Positions 45,849 to 55,324 of a stretch of DNA of 64,000 bases are shown one piece after another; position 1 is the stretch's first letter, and each line of letters begins with the position of its first letter. The stretch is from Gemmata massiliana. GTDB taxonomy: Bacteria; Planctomycetota; Planctomycetia; Gemmatales; Gemmataceae. The stretch lies in the NCBI GenBank assembly GCA_000531095.1, contig HG799463.1, positions 1,108,543-1,172,542 on the forward strand. The letters are read 5' to 3'. Made by a program: the position numbers and the translations under genes. The notes under the pieces were generated by a model, which did not search any database, was not told where the DNA came from, and saw only the letters and a list, made by a program, of their open reading frames with translations.

Positions 45849-47591
45849 ATGGACCCGGTCATCGGCATCGACCTCGGCACGACAAACTCCGCCGCCGCGT
45901 TCCTTGGTCCGGACGGGCCGCAGATCATCCCGAACGCCCTCGGTGGGCGCCTCACCCCCTCGGTCGTCGGGGTGGACGAGTCCAACAAGGTGCTTGTCGG
46001 GGCCGCGGCCCGGGAGCTGCAAGTCCTCCACCCAGATCGCTGCGCCAATCTGTTCAAGCGGTACATGGGTACCGATCACAAGCTCACCGCCGCCGGGCGC
46101 GAGTTCACCCCCGAAGAACTGTCCGGGCTCGTACTGCGTGCGCTGAAGGCCGACGCGGAAGCGTTCTTCGGCCACCCGGTCGCGCGCGCGGTCATCACGG
46201 TGCCCGCGTACTTCAACGACCGCCAGCGGAAAGCGACCATTGCGGCCGGCAAGATCGCGGGCTGGACGGTCGAGCGCATCCTGAACGAGCCGACCGCCGC
46301 GGCCATCGCTTACGGGTTCCACGACGCGGGCGCGGACAAGAAGCTCCTCGTGTTCGACCTCGGCGGCGGCACGTTCGACGTGTCCGTAGTGGAACTGTTC
46401 GAGGGCACGCTCGAAGTGAAGGCGTCGAGCGGCGAGAGCGCGCTGGGCGGCGAGGACTTCACCCGCGCGTTCGCCGCGCGGCTCCTCGGTACCGTCGGCG
46501 CGTCCTACGAGCAGGCCGAGGCCCGCACGCCCAAGCGCGTGTCGCGGCTCGTTCAACAGTGCGAGCGCGCGAAATGCGTCCTGAGCCGCGACGAGAGCGT
46601 GACCGTGCGTATCCCCGACGCGAAGGGCGAGTTCCCACCGGACGCGCCCGAAGTGGTTGTGACGCGCGAACAACTGGACTCCTGGGTCGGCCCCACCCTG
46701 GCCCGCGCCGAACTGCCGATCCGCCGAGTACTCGGTGACGCGAAACTCACCCGCGACCAAATCGACGAAGTGATCCTCGTGGGCGGCGCGACCCGGATGC
46801 CGCTCGTGATCCGGCGCGTGACCGAGCTACTCGGTAAAGACCCGCGGCGCCGGCTGAACCCGGACGAGGTCGTTGCGCTGGGCGCCGCGGTGCAGGCGGG
46901 GCTCGTCGGGCGCGCGGCCGCGGTCGAGGAACTGGTGGTCACGGACGTGGCCCCGTTCACGCTCGGTGTCGCGATCTCCAAGCAGTTCGGCGGCGACATG
47001 CGCGACGGGTACTTCGACCCGGTGATCGACCGCAACACGACGATCCCGGTCAGTCGCGTGAAGCGGTACTCCACCGTGCACCCGAGCCAGACGAGTATCA
47101 TCGTCCGCGTGTTCCAGGGCGAGTCGCGCCGGACCGACGACAACCTGGCACTCGGTGAGTTCGAGGTCCGCGGTATCCCGACCGGCCCGGCCCACCAGTC
47201 CGTGGACATCCGCTTCACCTATGACCTGAACGGGGTTCTCGAGGTCGAGGCGACTATTGTGGCGACGAAACGAAAAGTGTCGCACGTGGTCGCCCGCCAC
47301 GCCCAGGGGATGAGCGACGCCCAGATCCGCGCCGCGGTCGCAGCAATGGAGAAGCTCAAAACGCACCCGCGCGACGAGGAAGCCAATCGGTTCGTCCTGC
47401 TCCGCGCCGAGCGCGTCTTCAAAGAACTCCCCGCGGAACTGCGCGACGTACTCGGGGAGCTGCTCGACGTATTCGAGGCGGCGATGGAGAAACAGGACGC
47501 GGCCGTGATCGCCTCGCACCGCGAAGAACTGGAACGGTTCCTGACCCTCTACGACCCGCACGGGGACGCCCCGAATAAGGACGAGCAATGA
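45849..47591 (+). CDS. Hsp70-family chaperone (DnaK-like)
   Basis: A 580-residue Hsp70. The ATPase domain has GIDLGTTNSAAAFLGPDGPQ (phosphate loop), AVITVPAYFNDRQRKATIAAG, NEPTAAAIAYGF, LVFDLGGGTFDVSVVELF and VILVGGATRMPLVI. The substrate-binding region follows (VAPFTLGVAISKQFGGDMRDG), and the tail is shorter than in DnaK (580 versus about 640), with a reduced lid. It is the first of three overlapping genes (ATGA with the next). It is therefore probably a specialised Hsp70 rather than the housekeeping DnaK, working with the linked J-like protein. Confidence 0.95.
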   Translation: MDPVIGIDLGTTNSAAAFLGPDGPQIIPNALGGRLTPSVVGVDESNKVLVGAAARELQVLHPDRCANLFKRYMGTDHKLTAAGREFTPEELSGLVLRALKADAEAFFGHPVARAVITVPAYFNDRQRKATIAAGKIAGWTVERILNEPTAAAIAYGFHDAGADKKLLVFDLGGGTFDVSVVELFEGTLEVKASSGESALGGEDFTRAFAARLLGTVGASYEQAEARTPKRVSRLVQQCERAKCVLSRDESVTVRIPDAKGEFPPDAPEVVVTREQLDSWVGPTLARAELPIRRVLGDAKLTRDQIDEVILVGGATRMPLVIRRVTELLGKDPRRRLNPDEVVALGAAVQAGLVGRAAAVEELVVTDVAPFTLGVAISKQFGGDMRDGYFDPVIDRNTTIPVSRVKRYSTVHPSQTSIIVRVFQGESRRTDDNLALGEFEVRGIPTGPAHQSVDIRFTYDLNGVLEVEATIVATKRKVSHVVARHAQGMSDAQIRAAVAAMEKLKTHPRDEEANRFVLLRAERVFKELPAELRDVLGELLDVFEAAMEKQDAAVIASHREELERFLTLYDPHGDAPNKDEQ

Positions 47592-48919
47592 CAGCCACCG
47601 ACCCACGCGCTCAATGGGCCGAACTGCTCTCCGTTCCCGCCGGCGCGGAACCCGGCGCCGCGGTCGCGCAGTTCCTCCGCGCGCTGCCCGGCGCCGACTT
47701 CGTTCCGGGGATGGAACGGGTCGCGGCCGTCAACGCACTGGCAGAAACCGCGCTCCCGACCGCTCCCGACGAAACCGCCGAACAAATGCTCCGCGCGGAA
47801 GTGGAAGCGTTCGCGGAGTACTACTGGGAACTGTCCCCGGCGGAACGGTTAACGACCTGGGTGGAACTGTCGCGCCGCGGGGCACCACCGACGCGCTTGC
47901 GCGAACTGGAACGGGGCCTGGACGTCCCCGTGACGCGGTTGATCGACCCGGTCGCGGAGGAGCTGGCGGGGGTGTTCCGGACCCTGTTCGTGCTCCCGCC
48001 GCGCGAGCGCGCCATTCGCCGGAACACGTGGCTCCTGGAGCACGCGGCCGACGCGGGCCGCTGGTGCTCGGCGCTCGCGGTCGTACAGCGCGATTCCGCA
48101 CCTCTGCTCGCACTGGAACCGAGCTTGCGGACCGCACTAAGCGCTCATTTTGCTCCCGCCCTGGCCGCGTTCGTCGAGGGGGCCACCACAGCGCCACTGA
48201 AATCCCCTCCCACTTACACGGACCGCGTGACGCGCGCATACGAACCGCGCCGCAAGTCCAATGACGGGTGGAAGGGCGGCGGGGTGCTCGGTAGCGGGGC
48301 GCTGATCGCGCTGTTCATCGGGATCAGGCTAATAGCGGCCCTGGGCAGTTCCTCGAACTCTCCGAGCCGTTCCAATGCCCCCGAACTTCCGCGGATGAAC
48401 TTCCAGAACTACTCGTTACCCACGAACCCGTCGGCCGCGACGCGCTCGTTCACTCTCGCGGAGGTCGACGAGTTCCAACGGTATGAACGGGAACAGGTCG
48501 TGGGGCGAAACGACCCCGTGCCCCCGGCTTACGCTTTGTGGAAGCTCGCCGGGCGCCCCGCGGGCGCGCCGGAGCGCCCGAACTCGTGGCACTCGGCGCC
48601 CAAACCATCCCACAACCAGACGTTCACGGCCGCGGAAGTCGCGGCATGTCGGCAGTACGAACAAGAGAAAGCGAAAGGGCGCGACGTCGAGCAGCCCCCG
48701 GCTTACACCTTGTGGACGCTCGCGGGGCGCCCGGCCGAAGGTTCACGCCCCGCGCAACCAGCCGGCCCGATCTTTTCGTTCGACTCCGCGCTCATTCGGG
48801 CGTGCCAAGAGTACGACCGAACGATGGCCGGCTCGAAACCGATCTTCTACGAGTTCTGGGTCAAAGCCGGGAGACCATCCCGACCCGGTGATTACACCCT
48901 CCCCACGGACCGGAACTGA
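47588..48919 (+). CDS. Hsp70-operon membrane protein with three C-terminal repeats
   Basis: A 443-residue protein, start ATG overlapping the hsp70 stop (ATGA). The first 230 residues are helical and of unknown fold (LSPAERLTTWVELSRRGAPP, PVTRLIDPVAEELAGVF). One membrane helix lies at about 238-258 (GSGALIALFIGIRLIAALG). Beyond it are three repeats of about 36 residues, at about 288-324, 346-382 and 398-431, each with a conserved pattern F-[ST]-x-A-E-V-...-Y-E-...-A-Y-x-L-W-x-L-A-G-R-P; the third is divergent. I do not know a family. The repeats may bind clients or the J-like protein. The stop overlaps the next start (TGATG). Confidence 0.7.
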   Translation: MTATDPRAQWAELLSVPAGAEPGAAVAQFLRALPGADFVPGMERVAAVNALAETALPTAPDETAEQMLRAEVEAFAEYYWELSPAERLTTWVELSRRGAPPTRLRELERGLDVPVTRLIDPVAEELAGVFRTLFVLPPRERAIRRNTWLLEHAADAGRWCSALAVVQRDSAPLLALEPSLRTALSAHFAPALAAFVEGATTAPLKSPPTYTDRVTRAYEPRRKSNDGWKGGGVLGSGALIALFIGIRLIAALGSSSNSPSRSNAPELPRMNFQNYSLPTNPSAATRSFTLAEVDEFQRYEREQVVGRNDPVPPAYALWKLAGRPAGAPERPNSWHSAPKPSHNQTFTAAEVAACRQYEQEKAKGRDVEQPPAYTLWTLAGRPAEGSRPAQPAGPIFSFDSALIRACQEYDRTMAGSKPIFYEFWVKAGRPSRPGDYTLPTDRN

Positions 48920-50338
48920 TGGACGCCCCGCCCCTGCCCGACGACCCGCGCGACTGGCCGACCGATCCGTTCGCCCTGTTGGGCGTTCCGCGGTCGGCGA
49001 GCGAGGCCGATCTGAAGCGCGCGTACACGCGACTCATTCGGAAGTACAAACCGGAACACGCGCCGGACGAGTTCCGCCGCGTCCGCGAGGCTTACGAATC
49101 GGCCGTCGAGCAGAGCCGCTGGTACCGGGACGCGCCGCCGGTGCGGGACACGTTCCGCGACTTCACGCTCGGCCCGAGTGCCTCACCAGTACCTCCGGAA
49201 GCCGGGACGGGTGAGGCGCCCGGGCAACCGCACGAAACACAAATCGATCCGCCGGTGCGCCCCGCGGTCGTCGACCCGGTCGAAGAGGCGTGGGCCGATG
49301 CCGCGGCCGGGCGCTGGGCGGACGCATACTTCGCGCTCGTGACGCTCGCGAACGCGCACCCAAACCGGGCGGACCTTCCACTGCGGCTGTACTGGCTGCT
49401 CGCACTCCGCCCGACACTGGACGACGGTCGTACCCGACACGACTGGCTCGCCGCCCGCACTCGCCCGCGCGCACCTGAGCGGCCCGGCCGCCGAACTGTA
49501 CCAGCGCGAACTCGTTACCGACCCTCAAACCGCTCTGTACGGGCCGTATTCTCAACTGCTCGAAATTCCCGGGGCGAGCGGAGTGAGCCTGTTGGCCCTG
49601 GCCGGTCAGCGGCTCGCGGCCGCGGCCCCCGAGGGGCGGTGGGCGAAAGTCGAACTCGATCTGGCGGCACTCGTTCCGCGCGCGGCCGAACTGGACGAGG
49701 TCCAGTGGCTCGGTTACCTCGTGGATCTCGCCGGGCGCACCGCGTACCAGCGCCCGGCGGTCGCCGCCCGGTGCGAGGCGCTCCTGGCCGGGTTGAGGCA
49801 CCTGGAGTTGCGGCACTCGTGGGCGTTCGACCGGGTCGACGAGCACCGGGCGGCGGCGAGCGTGTGGCAGCGGGCAACGGAGGTTCCGGAACCGATCCGT
49901 CGGGCGGTCGCGGCGGCGTGGGGCGGGACCGACTTGCGCGGGCCGCTGCGAGCGGCGTCCGCGTGGGCGTCCGCCGCCCCGGACGAGGCGCTCAAGAAGT
50001 GCGACCAGGTGACCGGCGAAGGGGTCGCTATTCTCGTCGCGTTCGCGCGGGTACTGGAATCCAAGCACCTCTCGGCGCCGACCGGACCCGAGTTCCCGCC
50101 CGGCTTGATCCGCGGACTGGTCCGCGGGCACCTGGCGAACCGCGGTCCGCACGACCACGACTACATTATCGTGCGCGGGTCTCTGATCCGGCTTTTAATC
50201 ACCGAGCGCATCGACCCGGACGAGTTGGCGGAGGCCTGCGCCACGGACGCGAACTACTTGGTGCGCGCGATCGCCGAGCACACCCGCACGGACGGGGCGC
50301 TGCGGTTAGTGTACCGGGCGGCAACGGTGTCCGATTGA
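48919..50338 (+). CDS. J-domain-like protein (HPD replaced by KPE), one frameshift near 49454
   Basis: About 470 residues if repaired. The J-like domain is at residues 12-58 (DPFALLGVPRSASEADLKRAY then LIRKYKPEHAPDEFRRVREAY); the J-domain's HPD tripeptide, needed to stimulate Hsp70 ATPase, is KPE here. The frame breaks at an extra C in the run 49454-49456. Deleting it joins HDWLAA to ALARAHLSGPAAELYQREL and continues to the end at 50338 (RLVYRAATVSD). The remaining part is helical with no known fold. The first gene's TGA overlaps this ATG. It may be an inactive or regulatory co-chaperone; the frameshift may be a sequencing error. Confidence 0.75.
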
Positions 50339-50365
50339 CCGGAGCGGGAACAGATGTGTTAAACG

Positions 50366-50393
50366 AATCGAGCCGGTAAAGACCGGCTCGATT
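50366..50393. terminator. Bidirectional terminator between converging genes
   Basis: Perfect 12-bp stem (AATCGAGCCGGT at 50366-50377 with ACCGGCTCGATT at 50382-50393), 4-nt loop, bordered by AAC and TAA. It separates the Hsp70 operon (+) from the TPR lipoprotein gene (-). Confidence 0.75.
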
Positions 50394-50413
50394 TAACAGA
50401 CAACGTGGTTACT

Positions 50414-51277
50414 CTAGCGCGGGATATCGGCGTCGTTGACGGGCACTTCGAGCGTCAGCCCCTTCGCGTAGTTCATGGTGTACTGCCGCGACTTCCCGTT
50501 TGCCATAATGGTGTAGCGGATCGAGCGCGCGGTGATCGGCTTCCCCTGATAGGTCAGGTACACCGACGTGTTGCCGGAAATCTGGAACTGGTAGCCCTTC
50601 GGGAGCGTGCCCTCGGTCCCGAAGGGCGTTTCGTACTGGTCGACCTTAAGCGCGAACGGCGAGCCGCCGTTGTTAACCACCAGAACATCCCCGCCCTTGA
50701 TCCGCGCCGCGTAATCGGGTTCGAGCTTGAGCGCCTGCTCGCGGTCGCGCCGGTAGTCCTCGCGCTTGTTGAGTCGGTCGGACAACTCGCTGCGGAGCCA
50801 GTACGCTTTCGCGGTCAAACCGGGCTCCAGTTCCTGGTGGATCAATTGCATGTATTCGGTGCGTGCCGCTTCGAGCCGGCCCATCCGTTCGAGGAGCGCG
50901 GCGCACTCCAGATAGGCTTCGCTCGAGCGCGGGTTCGCGGCTTGGGCGGCTGTGTAGGCCTTGATTGCCTTCTCGTCGCTCTTCTTGGCGGCATACGCCC
51001 GTGCGAGCGCGAGTTGCGCCTCGAAGCCACTTTCTTTCGCGGTTACGGCCTTCTCGAAGTGCGCGATGGCGTCGTCGGTCTTCTTCGCGTCGATCGCCTT
51101 TTGTCCCGCTTCCAGTTGCTCGCGGTACTCGTTGTCCTTCGCGACCTGAACCGGGTCCGGAGCCGGTGGTTCCGGAACGGCCATCGTCGAAGGTCCGGCC
51201 TCGGCCGGTCCCGAGCACGCGGCGACGGGGAAAAGAAGCGCAGCGCCAAAAGCCGCGCGCAGAAGGTGCCGGAGCAT
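50414..51277 (-). CDS. TPR lipoprotein
   Basis: A 287-residue protein. The signal peptide ends in a lipobox (LLFPVAAC, Cys21), so it is a lipoprotein. Residues 50-170 hold three or four TPR units (QLEAGQKAIDAKKTDDAIAHF, QLALARAYAAKKSDEKAIKAY, YLECAALLERMGRLEAART). The C-terminal 90 residues are beta-rich (GGDVLVVNNGGSPFALKV, YQFQISGNTSVYLTYQGKPI). The function is unknown; an envelope scaffolding role is likely. Confidence 0.8.
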   Translation of the reverse strand: MLRHLLRAAFGAALLFPVAACSGPAEAGPSTMAVPEPPAPDPVQVAKDNEYREQLEAGQKAIDAKKTDDAIAHFEKAVTAKESGFEAQLALARAYAAKKSDEKAIKAYTAAQAANPRSSEAYLECAALLERMGRLEAARTEYMQLIHQELEPGLTAKAYWLRSELSDRLNKREDYRRDREQALKLEPDYAARIKGGDVLVVNNGGSPFALKVDQYETPFGTEGTLPKGYQFQISGNTSVYLTYQGKPITARSIRYTIMANGKSRQYTMNYAKGLTLEVPVNDADIPR

Positions 51278-51389
51278 AAGTTACCTCAGAATGGGCGCTC
51301 CAAATGAAGCACCCGTTCCGGCCGGTGTCAAATTCCCGGCCCAGGCAACACGCCCCTTCATCGAAAATAAACCCTGGCACCCCAAATAG

Positions 51390-52643
51390 TTACTTCGCCA
51401 TTACATCGTAACACCAGAGCGTATCGAGTTCGCGAACGTAGAACCGACCGCCGACCACGACCGGGTGCGCCCAGGTGTTGTTCTTCCCGTTGGGAACCTT
51501 GAACGCGCTGATTTCGGTGTACTTGTCCGCGGTCGCGTCCACGAGCGCGACCCAGCCGTCGGAGTAGCGGATGTAGAGCTTCCCGTCGGCGTAGGTGAGC
51601 GACGCGGACCCGCGCCCCTCGCCGCCCTTGCGGGTCCAGAGCACCCGCCCCGTCTTGAAGTCCGCACAGAACGGGTTGCCGCTATCGTCGCGGTCCCCGA
51701 ACAGCTTGTCGCCGACCAGGATCACGCCGCCGTGCTTGTTGGTCAGCGCCTTGTTCCAGTACACCTCCTCCACCGCGAACCGGTCGCCGTCCTTAGTCAC
51801 CTTGAGGAGCGCGGCCCCGCGCCCGTACCCGGCCGCGGCGAACACGAACTCGCCGCTCACAATCGGCGTCGGAATGTTCGCGGTGTTCCCGCCGAACCGG
51901 TCGCTCTTGGTGCCGTACCGCCACAGCATTTTGCCCGTTTTCGCGTCGAACGACACCAGCCCGTTGGCCATCAGTTGAACGTACTGCTTTACCCCGCCCA
52001 GGTTCGCGATCACCACGGACGAGTACCCGGCCGCGTCGCCGCCGTCGATTGACCCCGCCCACACCCGTTTGCCGGTTTTCTTCTCCAAAACAACCATCGC
52101 GGCCTTCGGACCACCGGGCGTCACAACGAGGCGGTCCCCGTCGAGCAGCGGCGATTCGGCGAAGTTCCACGGACCGACTTCGCCACCGAAATCCTTCGGC
52201 AAGCTCTTGCGCCACACCTCTTTCCCGCTCTTCGCGGACGCGCACACGAGATCGCCGTGCTGCCCGAGCGCGAACACGAGTTCGCCGTCGGTCGAGGGCG
52301 TGCAGCGCGGCCCCTGGTAGTTCCCGCCGGTCTTGCCCACTTTCAGCTCCCACAACTTCTTGCCGGTCTTGCGGTCGATCCCGAACAGGAAACAGTCCTT
52401 GTCCGCGTCGCCCATCGTGAACACCTTGTCGCCGCTCACGGACACGCTGGAGAACCCGACCCCGATCTTGGTCGTCTGCCACGCGAGCGGCGGGCCGTCC
52501 GCGGGCCACTCTTTGAGCAACCCGGTGTCCTTGGACACGCCGGTCCGGTCCGCACCACGGAAGATGGGCCAGTCGTCGGCCCCAATCACCGGTACGGCAA
52601 ACACAAGACCGGCAAGAAGTAACGCAAAGAGAACGCGAGGCAT
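51390..52643 (-). CDS. Secreted PQQ-binding-like beta-propeller protein
   Basis: A 417-residue protein. Signal peptide VLFALLLAGLVFAVPVIGA, then ADDWPIFRGADRTG, the usual opening of planctomycete PQQ-like propellers. Repeats of the type LFGIDRKTGKKLWELKVG, VVLEKKTGKRVWAGSIDGGD and VSFDAKTGKMLWRYG mark six or seven propeller blades. It is likely in the periplasmic-type space and may be a dehydrogenase-like or assembly protein (BamB fold). Cofactor-binding residues cannot be judged. Monocistronic. Confidence 0.85.
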   Translation of the reverse strand: MPRVLFALLLAGLVFAVPVIGADDWPIFRGADRTGVSKDTGLLKEWPADGPPLAWQTTKIGVGFSSVSVSGDKVFTMGDADKDCFLFGIDRKTGKKLWELKVGKTGGNYQGPRCTPSTDGELVFALGQHGDLVCASAKSGKEVWRKSLPKDFGGEVGPWNFAESPLLDGDRLVVTPGGPKAAMVVLEKKTGKRVWAGSIDGGDAAGYSSVVIANLGGVKQYVQLMANGLVSFDAKTGKMLWRYGTKSDRFGGNTANIPTPIVSGEFVFAAAGYGRGAALLKVTKDGDRFAVEEVYWNKALTNKHGGVILVGDKLFGDRDDSGNPFCADFKTGRVLWTRKGGEGRGSASLTYADGKLYIRYSDGWVALVDATADKYTEISAFKVPNGKNNTWAHPVVVGGRFYVRELDTLWCYDVMAK

Positions 52644-52767
52644 TGGTGCTCCCAGAGAGAGATGGAGGCGGGAACGGTGGCAGGTCGAACGGCGACGGCG
52701 AGTCGCGCCGCCATTCTACTTCACGCGGATTCACAGCAGAACGATCTTCTTCACTGAACTCGTGGTC

Positions 52768-53976
52768 TCACCCCGGCTCGTTCTCCGCGTCGTCCGCTTT
52801 CGCGGGTAGCTCGAACGGGGGAAGCGGCACGAGCCCCAAGTGTTCCCGCGCCGCACTCACGAGGTTCATGAGGCGGGTCCGCGTAAGGAGATGCGCTTCG
52901 AGCACCTCCGGCGGAATAACGACCGCGGTCGCCAGCCCCACTCCCAGCGGTCGGCGAAAGTCCGGCTTCTTGTTCTTCGTCGGAGGGCCGTTGAAGTACG
53001 AGGTGTAGCTCCCCCAACCGCCTTCGATCCACGCCGCAAAAACGGGCGTGTTCGGGCGCGCCTTCAGGATCTGCCACACGCCCTGACCGAACCGGCGCAG
53101 GGGCCGATCCTCGGACCGGCGCAGGTAGCCCTCGGGGAAAATCACGACACACTCGCCGCGGTCCAGCGCCGCGATCGCTTCCAACAGTTCGGGCGCGTCC
53201 TTCTTGAGCGCCTTTTCCGGTACCCGAATAATGCCGAACGCAGCCATGAGCTTTCGGAAAAGTGGCAGATCGTAGAACTTCGCGGTCATCATCGGCGTGA
53301 GCGGGCGCGGGAGCACCTTCGCCAGGAAAATGGGGTCGAGCCAGCAGGCGTGATTGGCGATCACGAGACACGCGCCGGTTCGCGGGAAGTCCGTGAAACC
53401 GGGACCGGCTCGCCGAACGCGGTACATCACCCACAAGACGGGCTCCACCACCAACTCGAACAGCGGCCGGAACAGCCGCCCCCACGACCAACCGACGAGC
53501 ACTACGGACGCGAGCAAAACGAACCCCTGCGGGACATCGAACGGGCGCCCGCGTTCCACGCACGCCCACGCGATCCCCCCTCCGGCGAGAGCCGCGCCGA
53601 AGAGAACGGCGGTTTCTGGCCAGGGCTCCTCCCCTCGGCGCCCGCGTGCGAGCGCGCCGATGATGAGTCCGAGCGGGGCGCCGTGTGCCCAGCCGGGCCA
53701 CTCGCCCCAATACACACCGTGCCCGACCGCGGCCAACCACGCGATCGCAGCTAGCGGTACCAGTCCCAGTGCCCGGTACGGCGACCAGTAGAGGAACGGG
53801 AGCAGTGCGGACCAGACCGCGGTCCCGACGAACCACAGCCCGTTCGCTCGGCGCACGTCTGCGGGGACATCGACCACGAGGACCGCCAGCGCGGGTACCG
53901 CGAGGCACACGAGCACGGCCGCGCCGAGCGCGCTGTGTCGGTCGCGGCGGACTTGGGGCGAGTCGGATTCGGGCAT
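52768..53976 (-). CDS. 1-acylglycerol-3-phosphate acyltransferase-like membrane enzyme (PlsC family)
   Basis: A 402-residue protein, ATG at 53976 with GGAG upstream. The N-terminal half has five or six membrane helices (VLVCLAVPALAVLVVDV, ALGLVPLAAIAWLAAVGHG). The acyltransferase domain starts at about 190: NHACWLDP (the NHx4D catalytic motif), then VVIFPEGYLRRSEDRP (FPEG motif) and APNTPVFAAWIEGG-like region. It probably acylates lysophosphatidate or a related lipid. The fused membrane domain is larger than in plain PlsC, suggesting an unusual acceptor or topology. Confidence 0.85.
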   Translation of the reverse strand: MPESDSPQVRRDRHSALGAAVLVCLAVPALAVLVVDVPADVRRANGLWFVGTAVWSALLPFLYWSPYRALGLVPLAAIAWLAAVGHGVYWGEWPGWAHGAPLGLIIGALARGRRGEEPWPETAVLFGAALAGGGIAWACVERGRPFDVPQGFVLLASVVLVGWSWGRLFRPLFELVVEPVLWVMYRVRRAGPGFTDFPRTGACLVIANHACWLDPIFLAKVLPRPLTPMMTAKFYDLPLFRKLMAAFGIIRVPEKALKKDAPELLEAIAALDRGECVVIFPEGYLRRSEDRPLRRFGQGVWQILKARPNTPVFAAWIEGGWGSYTSYFNGPPTKNKKPDFRRPLGVGLATAVVIPPEVLEAHLLTRTRLMNLVSAAREHLGLVPLPPFELPAKADDAENEPG

Positions 53977-54206
53977 GACGGCTCCGCGAGTGGGTGCGGG
54001 CCATGTATATCGCGAGATTGGAATCCTTGCCACAGCCGGACCGACCACTATAGTAAAAAAGTCATAAAGCCCAGAAGTCGCAAGCCATAAAATCGAAGAC
54101 CGGTAATTTAAACGTCTTCGGTTCTAGCACTTACGACCGGCGCCTTGAGACTTGGAAGCTCCGCGTTCGCCTCGGACTACCGGGGCAATGTTATAGGATC
54201 ACGGTC

Positions 54207-54467
54207 ATGGCCAAGACGTGCGTTTTCACCGGCAAGAAGGCGGTTTTCGGGAACCGCAAGAAGTACCGCGGTAAGGCGAAGTACCTCGGCGGTGTCGGTA
54301 AGAAGATCCTCGGCACCAGCCGCCGGAAGTTCAAGCCGAACCTCCAAAAGATGCGCTGCGTCGTGGACGGCGTGGTGAAGAAGGTATGGGTGTCCGCCTC
54401 CGCGATCCGCAGCGGGCTGGTGGTGAAGCCCGTGAAGGTGAAGCCGTTCGAGAAGGTCAACGTTTAG
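54207..54467 (+). CDS. rpmB: 50S ribosomal protein L28
   Basis: An 86-residue basic protein. MAKTCVFTGKKAVFGNRKKY at the start (the C-x-x-T-G-K pattern of L28), then FKPNLQKMRCVVDG and VSASAIRSGLV match the L28 core. It is a component of the large ribosomal subunit. The protein lacks the second cysteine pair of zinc-binding L28. A strong palindromic terminator follows 27 bp downstream. No other ribosomal gene is adjacent. Confidence 0.93.
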   Translation: MAKTCVFTGKKAVFGNRKKYRGKAKYLGGVGKKILGTSRRKFKPNLQKMRCVVDGVVKKVWVSASAIRSGLVVKPVKVKPFEKVNV

Positions 54468-54493
54468 TCGTTGCTTCGGAATAAATCAAAATA

Positions 54494-54523
54494 AAGGCCG
54501 CACGCGAATTCGCGTGCGGCCTT
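54494..54523. terminator. Perfect palindromic terminator after rpmB
   Basis: Two 15-nt arms meet without spacer (AAGGCCGCACGCGAA / TTCGCGTGCGGCCTT), forming an 13-bp stem with a 4-nt loop. A-run before and CTTCG after; it serves rpmB and, from the other strand, the gene at 54543. Confidence 0.85.
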
Positions 54524-54542
54524 CGAGCATTTCGTTCGGTGG

Positions 54543-54935
54543 TTACTTCTTCAGCTTGTACTCGCCTTCGAGTACGTCCTTCGCCTCGTCAGCGCCCTTC
54601 AGTTCGGAGAGCGTCGCGACAGCGTCCTTCACGACCCACTTGAAGCTGATCTTATCGCCCTTCTTCGGCTTGCTGGGGAAGCTCCCCTTCTCTTCTACGT
54701 CGGTGAATTCGGCCGTCACAACGTCTTTTTCCTTCGTGAGCTTGGCCTTCACGATGATGCCGTTATCGCCGCTGAAAACGTTGAAGGTCGCGGTGTCTTT
54801 GCCGAACTCGAACTTGAGGTCGATGCCGTTGGCTTCGCGGAGCCACGTCGCGGCCTTGTCCGCTTTCTTGTCTTCGGCGCCGGCACTGAACGCGACGAGA
54901 GCCAGAACGCAACCGGCCACCAGAAGTCGGAACAT
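54543..54935 (-). CDS. Small secreted planctomycete protein
   Basis: A 130-residue protein, ATG at 54935 with AAGGAG 6 bp upstream. Signal peptide FRLLVAGCVLALVAFSAGA, then a lysine-rich, beta-strand mature domain (LDLKFEFGKDTATF-type strand, KDVVTAEFTDVEEKG, ISFKWVVKD). It resembles the small exported paralogues of Gemmata that have a signal peptide and about 110 residues, but I cannot assign the family with certainty. Converges with rpmB across a palindromic terminator. Confidence 0.7.
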   Translation of the reverse strand: MFRLLVAGCVLALVAFSAGAEDKKADKAATWLREANGIDLKFEFGKDTATFNVFSGDNGIIVKAKLTKEKDVVTAEFTDVEEKGSFPSKPKKGDKISFKWVVKDAVATLSELKGADEAKDVLEGEYKLKK

Positions 54936-55035
54936 GGAGAACTCCTTGAGACGGGGAAGTGTGACGGCTCGGGCCGTCGTCGCCAGAGTAGCGGAACGCC
55001 CCGCCCCCGCCCACCGGTTCACGAGAAACACACGG

Positions 55036-55320
55036 TCAGTTCGTGGGGGTGGCCGTCTGTGTGTCGATCTCGGAGAGCGCGTTCTGTAACCACCGAGTGA
55101 CGCCCTTCTCGGCGGCCTTTTCTTCGAGGTGGCGGAGAACCGCTTCGTGGGACTCGCTCCCAGCGGCGACCTGTCCCAACTCCAAGGCGGTTGTGTGGAA
55201 CAAATCGGCGAGGTGAAAAACGGCCTTGTTCCCCGTATCCCACCCCTGTTCGCGGATCTCGATAAGTGCACGGTACAAGAGCCGGTACAGAACATCAGCC
55301 GCGGATTTCGTTGTGGTCAT
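55036..55320 (-). CDS. Small hypothetical protein, second of a two-gene operon
   Basis: A 94-residue helical, acidic protein (MTTTKSAADVLYRLLYRALI, EIREQGWDTGNKAVFHLADL, LEEKAAEKGVTRWLQNAL). No domain recognised. Starts 4 bp after the preceding gene's stop on the same strand, so the two are co-transcribed. The helical, soluble plan is compatible with an immunity or antitoxin role, but nothing in the sequence proves that. Confidence 0.65.
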   Translation of the reverse strand: MTTTKSAADVLYRLLYRALIEIREQGWDTGNKAVFHLADLFHTTALELGQVAAGSESHEAVLRHLEEKAAEKGVTRWLQNALSEIDTQTATPTN

Positions 55321-55324
55321 CGGG

